A DNA stretch of 64,000 bases from an uncultured Hyphomonadaceae bacterium (GTDB lineage Bacteria; Pseudomonadota; Alphaproteobacteria; Caulobacterales; Maricaulaceae), in contig CAJXPX010000017.1 of the NCBI GenBank assembly GCA_913058335.1, positions 1 through 64,000 on the forward strand, in the 5' to 3' direction. Positions 55,477-62,122 of the stretch are shown here, piece after piece (positions within the stretch are counted from its first letter, which is position 1; the number at the start of each line of letters is the position of its first letter). A program made the position numbers and the translations under genes. The notes under the pieces are model-generated. The model was not told the origin of the DNA. It was given only the letters and a program-made list of their open reading frames with translations, and made no database searches.

Positions 55477-55695
55477 TTGGCTAAAGAAGAACTACTTGAG
55501 TTTGAGGGGGAGGTTGTCGAACTTCTTCCCAACGCGACATTTCGCGTAAAGCTCGTCAATGATCATGAGATCATTGCCCACACCGCAGGGCGGATGCGTA
55601 AAAACCGTATTCGTGTTTTGGCGGGTGATCGTGTCACTGTCGAAATGACACCTTATGACCTGTCTAAAGGTCGTATTACTTATCGCTTTAAATAA
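55477..55695 (+). CDS. infA: Translation initiation factor IF-1
   Basis: A 72-residue OB-fold protein that binds the ribosomal A site during initiation. [39 protein letters not shown] and GRITYRFK are IF-1 signatures. The start codon is TTG at 55477, with AAAAAGGA ten bases upstream; there is no ATG in reach. A rare start on a translation factor could allow feedback on initiation quality. A 94-bp gap before it probably holds its own promoter. Confidence 0.96.
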   Translation: MAKEELLEFEGEVVELLPNATFRVKLVNDHEIIAHTAGRMRKNRIRVLAGDRVTVEMTPYDLSKGRITYRFK

Positions 55696-55701
55696 ACCAT
55701 C

Positions 55702-56271
55702 ATGCGCTTCATTCTTGCAAGCGCGTCGCCCAGGCGACTCTCTTTACTCAAGCAAATTTACTTAACGCCGGATCAAGTGATTCCGGCGGATATTAACGAG
55801 GATCCGATACCGGGCGAATTACCGGGACCTCATGCAGGACGGCTTGCAAGTGAGAAGTGCCGGGTTATAGCTGACCGAGAAACAGATGCTATTATACTTG
55901 CGGCCGATACGGTTGTTGGTGTGGGGCGGCGAATATTACCAAAAACCGAAAATGAGACAGAAGCAAAAGAGTGCCTCGATCTTCTATCGGGTCGTGCGCA
56001 TCGTGTCTTTACGGGTATTGCCATTTATTCTCCCGAAAAGGGATTGCAAAGCCGCGTTGTCGAAACGCGATTGAAAGTTAAGCGCCTTTCGCCGCGTGAA
56101 AAGACTTTTTATATTGAGTCCGGGGAATGGCGCGGCAAAGCTGGAGGATACGGCATTCAAGGCTATGCCGAGAGTTTTATTCAATCATTGTCCGGGTCGT
56201 ATTCGAATGTTGTTGGATTACCTCTTTCGGAGACACGCAATCTTCTTCAGTTTTACGGAATAGGATTATGA
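55702..56271 (+). CDS. maf: Maf family nucleoside triphosphate pyrophosphatase
   Basis: A 189-residue NTP pyrophosphatase that hydrolyses dTTP, UTP or modified nucleotides. ILASASPRRLSLLKQI at the start and ILAADTVVGVGRRILPKTEN with the conserved Asp are typical; AGGYGIQGYAESFIQSLSGS is the third family motif. It starts 6 bp after infA and its stop overlaps the ribonuclease start (ATGA). Family is sure; choice among Maf subtypes is not made. Confidence 0.93.
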   Translation: MRFILASASPRRLSLLKQIYLTPDQVIPADINEDPIPGELPGPHAGRLASEKCRVIADRETDAIILAADTVVGVGRRILPKTENETEAKECLDLLSGRAHRVFTGIAIYSPEKGLQSRVVETRLKVKRLSPREKTFYIESGEWRGKAGGYGIQGYAESFIQSLSGSYSNVVGLPLSETRNLLQFYGIGL

Positions 56272-57290
56272 AGCATCGCGCCGTACTGGAAGAGGCAATT
56301 GGGGAAACCCGCGCTGCCATTTATGAAGGGCGGCGTTTAGTTGAACTTCATTTGGAACGAGAAAGCCAAAAATCCGTCCCGCAGTCCGGGGATGTTTACC
56401 TCGCCCGGATTACAAGTTTAGAACCATCTTTAAACGGGGCTTTTGTAGATCTGGGAGGCGCAAATAGCGGCTTCTTGAGCTTTACCAATAATCAAGCCAT
56501 GCCAAAAGTGACGGAAGGCCAGTTATTGGAGGTGACTGTCTTGCGCCCGCCCTTGGGCGGAAAAGAAGCGACCCTTCGTTACTCTAAGTCTGCAGATAGC
56601 GGCAAACCGGGACCGGTCACAAAAATAGATTTAAAGACACGTCTCTCTAATCGCTTCAGAGGGATTAAATTTGATGAGGCGACCGTCTCCATCATGGATG
56701 AGGTATCAGAACGTCAGATCGCGCTGAAAGGCGGCGGAGCAGTGACATTTGATCAGACCCAAGCTTTACTTGCCATCGATGTGGATAAAGGGCAGGGGAA
56801 AACAGCTTTGGATGTTAGCCTTGTCGCGGCTGAGCTAATTTCCAAACAGTTGCGACTGAGAAATTTAGGTGGGTTGGTTGTGATCGATTTTCCAAACTTG
56901 CGCCAGACGCGTCAACGAAATCAGTTATTCAAAGCAGTGGAGCGTGCCTTTGAAGGCGATCCGGCCATCGTCAAAGTTGCGCCTCTCTCCCGGTTTGGCT
57001 GTGTGGAATTAACCCGTTCTCTAGATTACCCCGCTTTGGATTCGATACTTAACGATCGGTTTGGAGAGCCTACAGCTGAAACCAAATCTCTTCGGGCGTT
57101 GAGGCAGTTAGTGAAAGAGGCATTAGATAATAAAGGCGCGCAGTTTACTCTGTCCGTCTCTGAGGAAATCAAAGACTGGCTGGAAGCGAAGCCTATTGAT
57201 TGGGAAAGCGATTTGAAAGACCGGATTGGACCGCGTTACACGATTGCGAGTCATAGCCGTAACGGGTTTTCAGTTCAGGCGGATAGGTAA
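56268..57290 (+). CDS. rng: Ribonuclease E/G family protein (short form)
   Basis: A 340-residue endoribonuclease-like protein. An S1-like stretch (GDVYLARITSLEPSLNGAFV, GANSGFLSF) precedes the catalytic core: ALLAIDVDKGQGKTALD and GGLVVIDFPNLRQTRQRNQL carry the two Asp residues that bind Mg2+ in RNase E. The zinc-link Cys motif and the long C-terminal scaffold of RNase E are absent. This short form is usual downstream of maf in alphaproteobacteria. The start at ATG 56268 overlaps the maf stop. Likely roles are rRNA or mRNA processing. Confidence 0.85.
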   Translation: MKHRAVLEEAIGETRAAIYEGRRLVELHLERESQKSVPQSGDVYLARITSLEPSLNGAFVDLGGANSGFLSFTNNQAMPKVTEGQLLEVTVLRPPLGGKEATLRYSKSADSGKPGPVTKIDLKTRLSNRFRGIKFDEATVSIMDEVSERQIALKGGGAVTFDQTQALLAIDVDKGQGKTALDVSLVAAELISKQLRLRNLGGLVVIDFPNLRQTRQRNQLFKAVERAFEGDPAIVKVAPLSRFGCVELTRSLDYPALDSILNDRFGEPTAETKSLRALRQLVKEALDNKGAQFTLSVSEEIKDWLEAKPIDWESDLKDRIGPRYTIASHSRNGFSVQADR

Positions 57291-57292
57291 CT

Positions 57293-57457
57293 ATGGCGGA
57301 AGAAATATGTCTCATCTGCAAAAAGAAAAAGACAACCAAGGAATATCACCCTTTTTGCTCTAAGCGATGTGCCGATATTGACTTGGGGCGTTGGCTTAAG
57401 GGCGGTTACGCGATACCGACGGAAGAAGGTGCTCCCGATCCTGTAAATGATGCTTAA
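57293..57457 (+). CDS. yacG: DNA gyrase inhibitor YacG
   Basis: A 54-residue zinc protein. The four Cys ligands are in ICLICKKK (C-x-x-C) and FCSKRCADIDLGRWL (C-x3-C), the YacG pattern, followed by the conserved GRWLKGGYAIP. YacG binds GyrB and blocks DNA binding by gyrase. It starts two bases after the ribonuclease stop and ends the murA cluster, overlapping the convergent GDPD gene by 4 bp. Confidence 0.92.
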   Translation: MAEEICLICKKKKTTKEYHPFCSKRCADIDLGRWLKGGYAIPTEEGAPDPVNDA

Positions 57458-58263
57458 TTAGGGTCGAATGTCTCAAAAAGTTTTTTATTATCTATAAAGT
57501 AAGCATCTAGTTTCAAGCGCTTACTTTCTGCCTCAAGCATCCTTTTTCGCGTGTAGGAAAATGCGCTGACCTGTATATTCTCCGCTTGATATTGCGTTAC
57601 GAGGTCAGGCCACACCTGATTGGCCGGGACGCAAACATGGGTCAATATTCTTCTTAGGTCGCCTCGCACAGCGCCATCTACAAACCAGCCAGACCTCTCC
57701 CCAACGACCAATTTACGCTCAGGGCGATGTATATGACCTTTATCGGCAGAATAGACATGATGTATGGCTCTGGTCCATCGACCGGGTCTTCGGCACCAGT
57801 GACTAAAGCAAAGGGCTTGGCCTGCTTCAATATCGTTCATCGAATAGAGGACTTCGGGCAACCAAGAAACCCATATGATTCGGTCCGATAGTCCAAATGA
57901 TTTGGCCAGCGCATAGAGGCCCATCTCAACGCCTGCATCTTTAATATCGACTAGCAAAAGACAGTCTTTATGATCATGTTGGGAGATCGCAAAGAAAAGC
58001 TGTTCTGCCGTCGGCATGTGAGAAAAAGCTCCGCCAAGATCCGTGTAATTTCGGGCCATATATTCACATAAATGCAGAGAATTGCCCGCGCCATCGCGAG
58101 CTGTTTCATCGTGGTAAATCATCGGAGTGCCGCAGCGAGCCAAGCGAATGTCGAACTCTATTTGGCGAACGCCGAAATCCAACGCGTTATTCAGTCCTTC
58201 TAGAGAGTTTTCAAACTCAGAGAACCCTCTGAACCTATGGGATATGAGCTTTGAAAAATCCAT
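57454..58263 (-). CDS. Glycerophosphodiester phosphodiesterase family protein
   Basis: A 269-residue TIM-barrel protein. ISHRFRGFSEFENSLEGLNN has the catalytic His-Arg pair and the Glu-Asn that begins the GDPD site; QIEFDIRLARCGTPMIYHDE supplies the metal-binding Glu/Asp and the second catalytic His. It is likely to split glycerophosphodiesters such as glycerophosphocholine into alcohol and glycerol 3-phosphate. No signal peptide, so cytosolic. The neighbouring BCCT carrier is too far away to argue for a shared choline route. Confidence 0.82.
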   Translation of the reverse strand: MDFSKLISHRFRGFSEFENSLEGLNNALDFGVRQIEFDIRLARCGTPMIYHDETARDGAGNSLHLCEYMARNYTDLGGAFSHMPTAEQLFFAISQHDHKDCLLLVDIKDAGVEMGLYALAKSFGLSDRIIWVSWLPEVLYSMNDIEAGQALCFSHWCRRPGRWTRAIHHVYSADKGHIHRPERKLVVGERSGWFVDGAVRGDLRRILTHVCVPANQVWPDLVTQYQAENIQVSAFSYTRKRMLEAESKRLKLDAYFIDNKKLFETFDPN

Positions 58264-58337
58264 TGCAATATACCGATAGCACGGCTTGGATTAGAGGCAA
58301 TAGAAATACGGCTCAGCTATGACGCCCCTCAGGTTTC

Positions 58338-58799
58338 TTAAAGGTCGAAACCGCCCCAGAGTTTTGAATAAGCTTCGCAGTGAATGACAATACTCTTGTA
58401 ATTTTTGAGCGAAATATCTTCAGGGATTACATAACTTTGCGCGCCTTTTCTGGATTTGAGCACCCCGAGTTTTAAGCTGTTTGGGCCAACAGATGCATCT
58501 TTCAGGTCGGAAATGGATAATTTTGAAAGATAGACTTTTAAATCAGGACCACTCCGGGTCTCAAAGTCTTCGCTAAAGACGATCTCTGTTTCGTCTGACG
58601 TTTTAATAATCTTAGCGTTGCCGGTAATTGAGTAATGTTTTTTGATAAAGTTGTAAGAAATTTCTACGGTTTCATCTGTTTGCGCTATTTTGTCTTGAGC
58701 GAAAGAGTCGTTTGGCAATGAGATGGTTGCGAAAGTGACTAGCCCGAATCCCAACAGTCTCAATATTTGATTTTTAAAACCCATATTGGCTTTTTCCAT
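58338..58799 (-). CDS. Exported DM13-domain protein
   Basis: About 153 residues from the ATG at 58799 (other in-frame ATGs at 58823 and 58784). A signal peptide ends near SFAQD. The rest resembles a DM13 domain: YSITGNAKIIKTSDETEIVF, SGPDLKVYLSK, and IHCEAYSKLWGGFDL, with the near-C-terminal Cys conserved. DM13 domains are proposed to take part in electron transfer or redox chemistry, a prediction and not a proven role. It is the last gene before the mobile element. Confidence 0.75.
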   Translation of the reverse strand: MEKANMGFKNQILRLLGFGLVTFATISLPNDSFAQDKIAQTDETVEISYNFIKKHYSITGNAKIIKTSDETEIVFSEDFETRSGPDLKVYLSKLSISDLKDASVGPNSLKLGVLKSRKGAQSYVIPEDISLKNYKSIVIHCEAYSKLWGGFDL

Positions 58800-59019
58800 A
58801 TCCTGTCCCTTAGAACCAGTCACGAGGCCGTTATTGCGCAGATAGAAAGTTAAGCTGGTTACAAGATAAGGGGAATTTAGGTAAAAAATGGTGCCCGAAC
58901 CTGAACTGTGACTCTGGTTTCCTTTTGTATCTATCGGTTTAAAAAGTATAAATAAAACAATATCTTGAGAAAATTCTTGTGTCTTTTCGAATTTTGTTGT
59001 TCTCTTCTGCTTCCCTCAG

Positions 59020-59043
59020 GTGGTGGGAACAGTGGTGGGAACA
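59020..59043 (+). repeat. 12-bp perfect tandem repeat, possible integrase arm-type site
   Basis: GTGGTGGGAACA occurs twice back to back, 29 bp before the integrase start. Short direct repeats near tyrosine integrase genes are often the arm-type binding sites of the recombinase. The surrounding 58824-59071 region has no gene and would contain the left attachment site; the core sequence cannot be fixed without the right end. Confidence 0.45.
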
Positions 59044-59071
59044 AAATTGATGTGAGACAGGGCAAAGAGTT

Positions 59072-60271
59072 ATGAGTAGGGCAATCCGAAAGCTAAATAG
59101 AGCCAGTGTCAAGGCTATTAATATACCTGGTCGTTACGGTGATGGTGACGGTTTGTATCTCATTGTAAAGAAAAGTGGTCGAAAGTCTTGGCTCTATAGG
59201 TTCAGATTGAACGGTAGGCGAAGGGACATGGGCTTAGGTTCTGTTTCACTTTCCAATAATATCGATGTGGTCCGTAAAAAGGCTGATGAGGCCCGCGCAC
59301 TTGTTCAGGCGGGTATAGACCCGCTAGAAAAGCGAGAGACTGAGGTTGAAGCTCGGGTTGAGGAGATAGAAAGAAGGTACACATTTGCGGAGATTATTGA
59401 TCTCTTTTTTAAGTCAAAGGATAGCACAGGTTACTTTCGGACTGAACAAACTCGCCGTAGATGGTACTTTTGTTTAACCACACATGCCAAGGGCCTACAC
59501 AGCACCCACCTAAGTAAAATTACGACAAAACAAGTCTATCGCGTACTTGAGCCTCTTTGGATGATTAAAACTGAAACCGCGAGTCGCACACGTTTATATA
59601 TAGAAGCCGTATTAGCATGGGCGATTGCCATGGAATACCGAGATGGTCCCAACCCAGCTGTTTGGCGGGGTAATCTTGATCAACTTTTAACACCTAAAGA
59701 GCGCGTGAAGCCGTCGAAGAACCATGCTGCCCTTGCATGGCAAGACATCCCAAAGCTTATGAAGCAATTGAGGAGCCTGAAGACGCCGGCTTCGTATCTC
59801 ACTGAATTTATTATCCTTACAGCTGCACGATCAGGTGAGGCCAGGGGAGCGGTGTGGGATGAAATAGATTTGGAGGCGGGCGTTTGGGAGATACCTGCGG
59901 AGAGGATGAAGATGAAACGACCACATTTGGTGCCATTGGTCGGGGCATCGAGAAGACTTGTAGAGCGGGCGCAAGAATTTCCTCATGAAACGATCGTTTT
60001 TTCTAACCCCAGAAATCGCAGGGTATTTAGCTACAATGCCCCGATGGTAACGTTGCGAAAACTTGGCTATCATGACATTACAACACATGGATTCCGGTCT
60101 TCGTTCAAAACATGGGCGTTAGAGGCGACTAACTTTCCTACACAAGCAATTGAGTTTGCACTTGCTCATGAGACCAAAAACACTGTTGAGCGAGCCTACA
60201 TTCGAGGGAACCGAATGTTTGATAAACGTTGTGAAGTCATGATATCATGGGACAAATTTTGCGCATCTTAA
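59072..60271 (+). CDS. Tyrosine-type site-specific integrase
   Basis: A 399-residue phage/island integrase. An N-terminal arm-binding domain of the DUF4102 type (YGDGDGLYLIVKKSGRKSWL) and a core-binding SAM-like domain lead to the catalytic domain with the R-H-x-x-R-Y set: TAARSGEARGAVWDEIDLEA (first Arg), HGFRSSFKTWA (H-x-x-R) and HETKNTVERAYIRG (Tyr nucleophile). It recombines att sites to insert or excise an element. It lies at the left border of the copper genes and probably mobilised them. Confidence 0.93.
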   Translation: MSRAIRKLNRASVKAINIPGRYGDGDGLYLIVKKSGRKSWLYRFRLNGRRRDMGLGSVSLSNNIDVVRKKADEARALVQAGIDPLEKRETEVEARVEEIERRYTFAEIIDLFFKSKDSTGYFRTEQTRRRWYFCLTTHAKGLHSTHLSKITTKQVYRVLEPLWMIKTETASRTRLYIEAVLAWAIAMEYRDGPNPAVWRGNLDQLLTPKERVKPSKNHAALAWQDIPKLMKQLRSLKTPASYLTEFIILTAARSGEARGAVWDEIDLEAGVWEIPAERMKMKRPHLVPLVGASRRLVERAQEFPHETIVFSNPRNRRVFSYNAPMVTLRKLGYHDITTHGFRSSFKTWALEATNFPTQAIEFALAHETKNTVERAYIRGNRMFDKRCEVMISWDKFCAS

Positions 60272-60544
60272 TCTAGAGGTAAGTAATCCCGACAGTTAGA
60301 GAGCTTGTTGACAGGGTTTGAATCCGCAAGCAGGATTCACGTCTATCCTAATCAGTTAAATAATTCAGTGACTTAATATTCGCGAAAAGCCAAAAAGAAC
60401 CTCACAAAGCATCCAAAATGAATCTCAAAAATCTCTAAAGTAGAAAGTTCGCGTGAGATCATCTTCATCTAATATAATAGTCGAAATCTGTTAAAGTCGC
60501 TCGACACTAGCCCGATATCAAATAACGAAAAAACCGCCGACTTT
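60272..60544. other. Non-coding stretch between the integrase and csoR
   Basis: No gene is visible. A small hairpin, GAATCC (60320-60325) with GGATTC (60333-60338), lies 50 bp after the integrase stop without a T-tract. The stretch is convergent space between the integrase and the csoR-like gene and is AT-rich. Confidence 0.4.
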
Positions 60545-60807
60545 TTAACGTTTGAGCTTGTCGAATAAATCTATGAGTTCGGAGACTTTTTCGCGCTGTT
60601 TTTTTCATCTCCCGATTTTATAGCGATTTCGACGCAGGTGGTTGCGTGATCCTTAAGTATTTCAGACTCGGCGCGAGCAATAGCCGCTTTAACGGCTTGC
60701 ATTTGATTAAGAATGTCGATGCAATAGCGTTTGTCTTCGAGCATTTTTATAATCCCGCGAATCTGGCCCTCGGAGCGCTTGAGTCTATTTATAGTTTTAG
60801 CTGACAT
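60545..60807 (-). CDS. csoR: CsoR-family copper-sensing repressor, split by a frameshift at an A7 run
   Basis: A four-helix repressor that binds Cu(I) and releases DNA. The copper ligands fit CsoR exactly: Cys29, His54 and Cys58, spaced 25 and 4 residues like Cys36/His61/Cys65. As read, the frame ends at 60571 after residue 78 (DEKNSAKKSPNS). Adding one A to the run of seven at 60599-60605 restores DEKKQREKVSELIDLFDKLK and a stop at 60545, the normal family C-terminus and about 87 residues. This could be a real mutation, programmed slippage or a sequencing slip. Divergent from the copper genes. Confidence 0.8.
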
Positions 60808-60827
60808 ATGCTTTTAAAACCTTGAGA

Positions 60828-60856
60828 TTGACAGATACGCTTAGGGGGTATAGGTA
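60828..60856 (+). promoter_or_regulatory. Putative CsoR operator overlapping a promoter
   Basis: TTGACA at 60828-60833 could be a -35 element, with TATAGG at 60849-60854 as -10 (15-bp spacing, short). Between them lies ATACGCTTAGGGGGTAT, a G-tract with flanking ATAC/GTAT as expected for CsoR-type operators. It stands between csoR and the divergent copper genes, so copper release of CsoR would open it. Assignment is by pattern only. Confidence 0.45.
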
Positions 60857-60882
60857 AGTCTTAAGTAAGGACCCGTCAAGTT

Positions 60883-61335
60883 ATGGTGCTTGGACATTTG
60901 AAAACAGCAATAGTCGCCGCAATCGCCGTTGTATTCGGTATTGTGCAGCTCTTTTGTGCCTGTTTGGATATAGCTAGTGCAGAAACGGTTTTGCCGCCTT
61001 CAACTTCCATTCAGCAGTTAAAACTGAGCAATCATAATCATCAGGCAATGATTGATGTAGGCGCACAGAGTAAATCTCCTCACGTCCACGGTGAACGCGA
61101 TCATGAAGCCGATTGTTCCCACTGTGACGATTCGGTTGTGTTAGCTGTTTCCCCTGACGTAGCTCCAAGGGTCTTCACAACCCCTACCGACTTCAAGACA
61201 GTCTTTATTGAATTGGAACCTCATACGCGCGCTGACATGGCAGCGGCAAGCCTCGCTGGGCTTCATTGGTTGGACCCGCCAAGGCAATTTTCAAGTTCCA
61301 ATCCTGTTACATTACATACACGTTCCTTAATCTAG
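60883..61335 (+). CDS. Exported His/Cys-containing protein of the copper locus, function unknown
   Basis: A 150-residue protein. The N-terminal hydrophobic stretch IVAAIAVVFGIVQLFCACLD is a signal or anchor. The mature part has SNHNHQ, SPHVHGERDHEADCSHCDDS, a His/Asp/Cys cluster fit to bind metal ions. No family is firmly recognised; it resembles small DUF2946-like proteins found in copper islands. It is first after the putative CsoR operator, so copper induction is expected. Confidence 0.6.
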   Translation: MVLGHLKTAIVAAIAVVFGIVQLFCACLDIASAETVLPPSTSIQQLKLSNHNHQAMIDVGAQSKSPHVHGERDHEADCSHCDDSVVLAVSPDVAPRVFTTPTDFKTVFIELEPHTRADMAAASLAGLHWLDPPRQFSSSNPVTLHTRSLI

Positions 61336-61560
61336 CGTCACTGCTCTAGATCGCGTCAGGCAATTAACCTCGCGCGATCCCAGCTGAGTGCTTACTGCTG
61401 TTTCCAATACAGGTTCGCACCGGTTTGGCAGTGCCAAGGACGTCAAGACGCGCGTTTTACCGCTCTCCAATCATCTTTTCCTCGGCATTTTCCCTCATTC
61501 ATTAGTGAGTAGGTAGCTCGCTAATTATTCCACGATACACACCTAACCAAGGATTTGAAC

Positions 61561-62079
61561 ATGACTTTTACGACTCGACTTATCACTAGCTCTTCGATTG
61601 CTTTGTTTTTTTCGATCTCCACTTTGGCTCAAACGACTGACCATTCGGGACACGACATGGGGCAAATGGATGAGACAAATATGAACCAAGTAAAAAGAAA
61701 TCATGGCGCGATGATGAATACACGCGCCCGCCATATGATTGAGGCCACTGGCGTTGTGGAGAAAATTTCTATCGACAACAGCATAGTAAGGCTTTCCCAT
61801 GACGCCATCCCCGCCATTAACTGGCCGTCCATGACGATGGATTTTGCTGTAGCCGAGACAGTGGACATAAATAGTTTGAAAAAAGGGCAGATCATTCAGT
61901 TTACATTGCACCGTGCTGAAGACGGTAATCTGCCGCTAGTCGAGCTTTGCCCGACCCAAAGCAGGACAGTAATTGAGGGTCTTTGTGCTCCTGATAAGGA
62001 ACACGGCCATGGCGCAGACGGAACAGATCATGGCCGTATGATAAATGGCGACATGAGTCATGAAGGCATGAAGGACTAG
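61561..62079 (+). CDS. CusF-like periplasmic copper-binding protein
   Basis: A 172-residue protein with signal peptide ending near STLAQ. The CusF-type OB-fold domain spans about residues 60-115 (ATGVVEKISIDNSIVRLSHD). Its copper ligands His80, Trp88, Met91 and Met93 have the same spacing as His36/Trp44/Met47/Met49 of CusF. Met/His-rich segments before (DHSGHDMGQMDE) and after (KEHGHGADGTDHGRM) add more metal sites. It would hand Cu(I)/Ag(I) on in the periplasm. The ATG at 61561 is preferred over TTG at 61555. It lies 43 bp before copA. Confidence 0.82.
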   Translation: MTFTTRLITSSSIALFFSISTLAQTTDHSGHDMGQMDETNMNQVKRNHGAMMNTRARHMIEATGVVEKISIDNSIVRLSHDAIPAINWPSMTMDFAVAETVDINSLKKGQIIQFTLHRAEDGNLPLVELCPTQSRTVIEGLCAPDKEHGHGADGTDHGRMINGDMSHEGMKD

Positions 62080-62122
62080 GTCTCGCTCTCCCAAGATTCC
62101 TCCTATTGATAAGGAAAAAACT

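Noticed and set aside
58888-58912. Minus strand reads GGTTCGGGCACCA, like a tRNA 3' end beside the integrase
   Set aside because: The distance from the TTC of a T-loop to CCA is six bases too short and no stems pair, so it is not a tRNA or a clean tRNA remnant.
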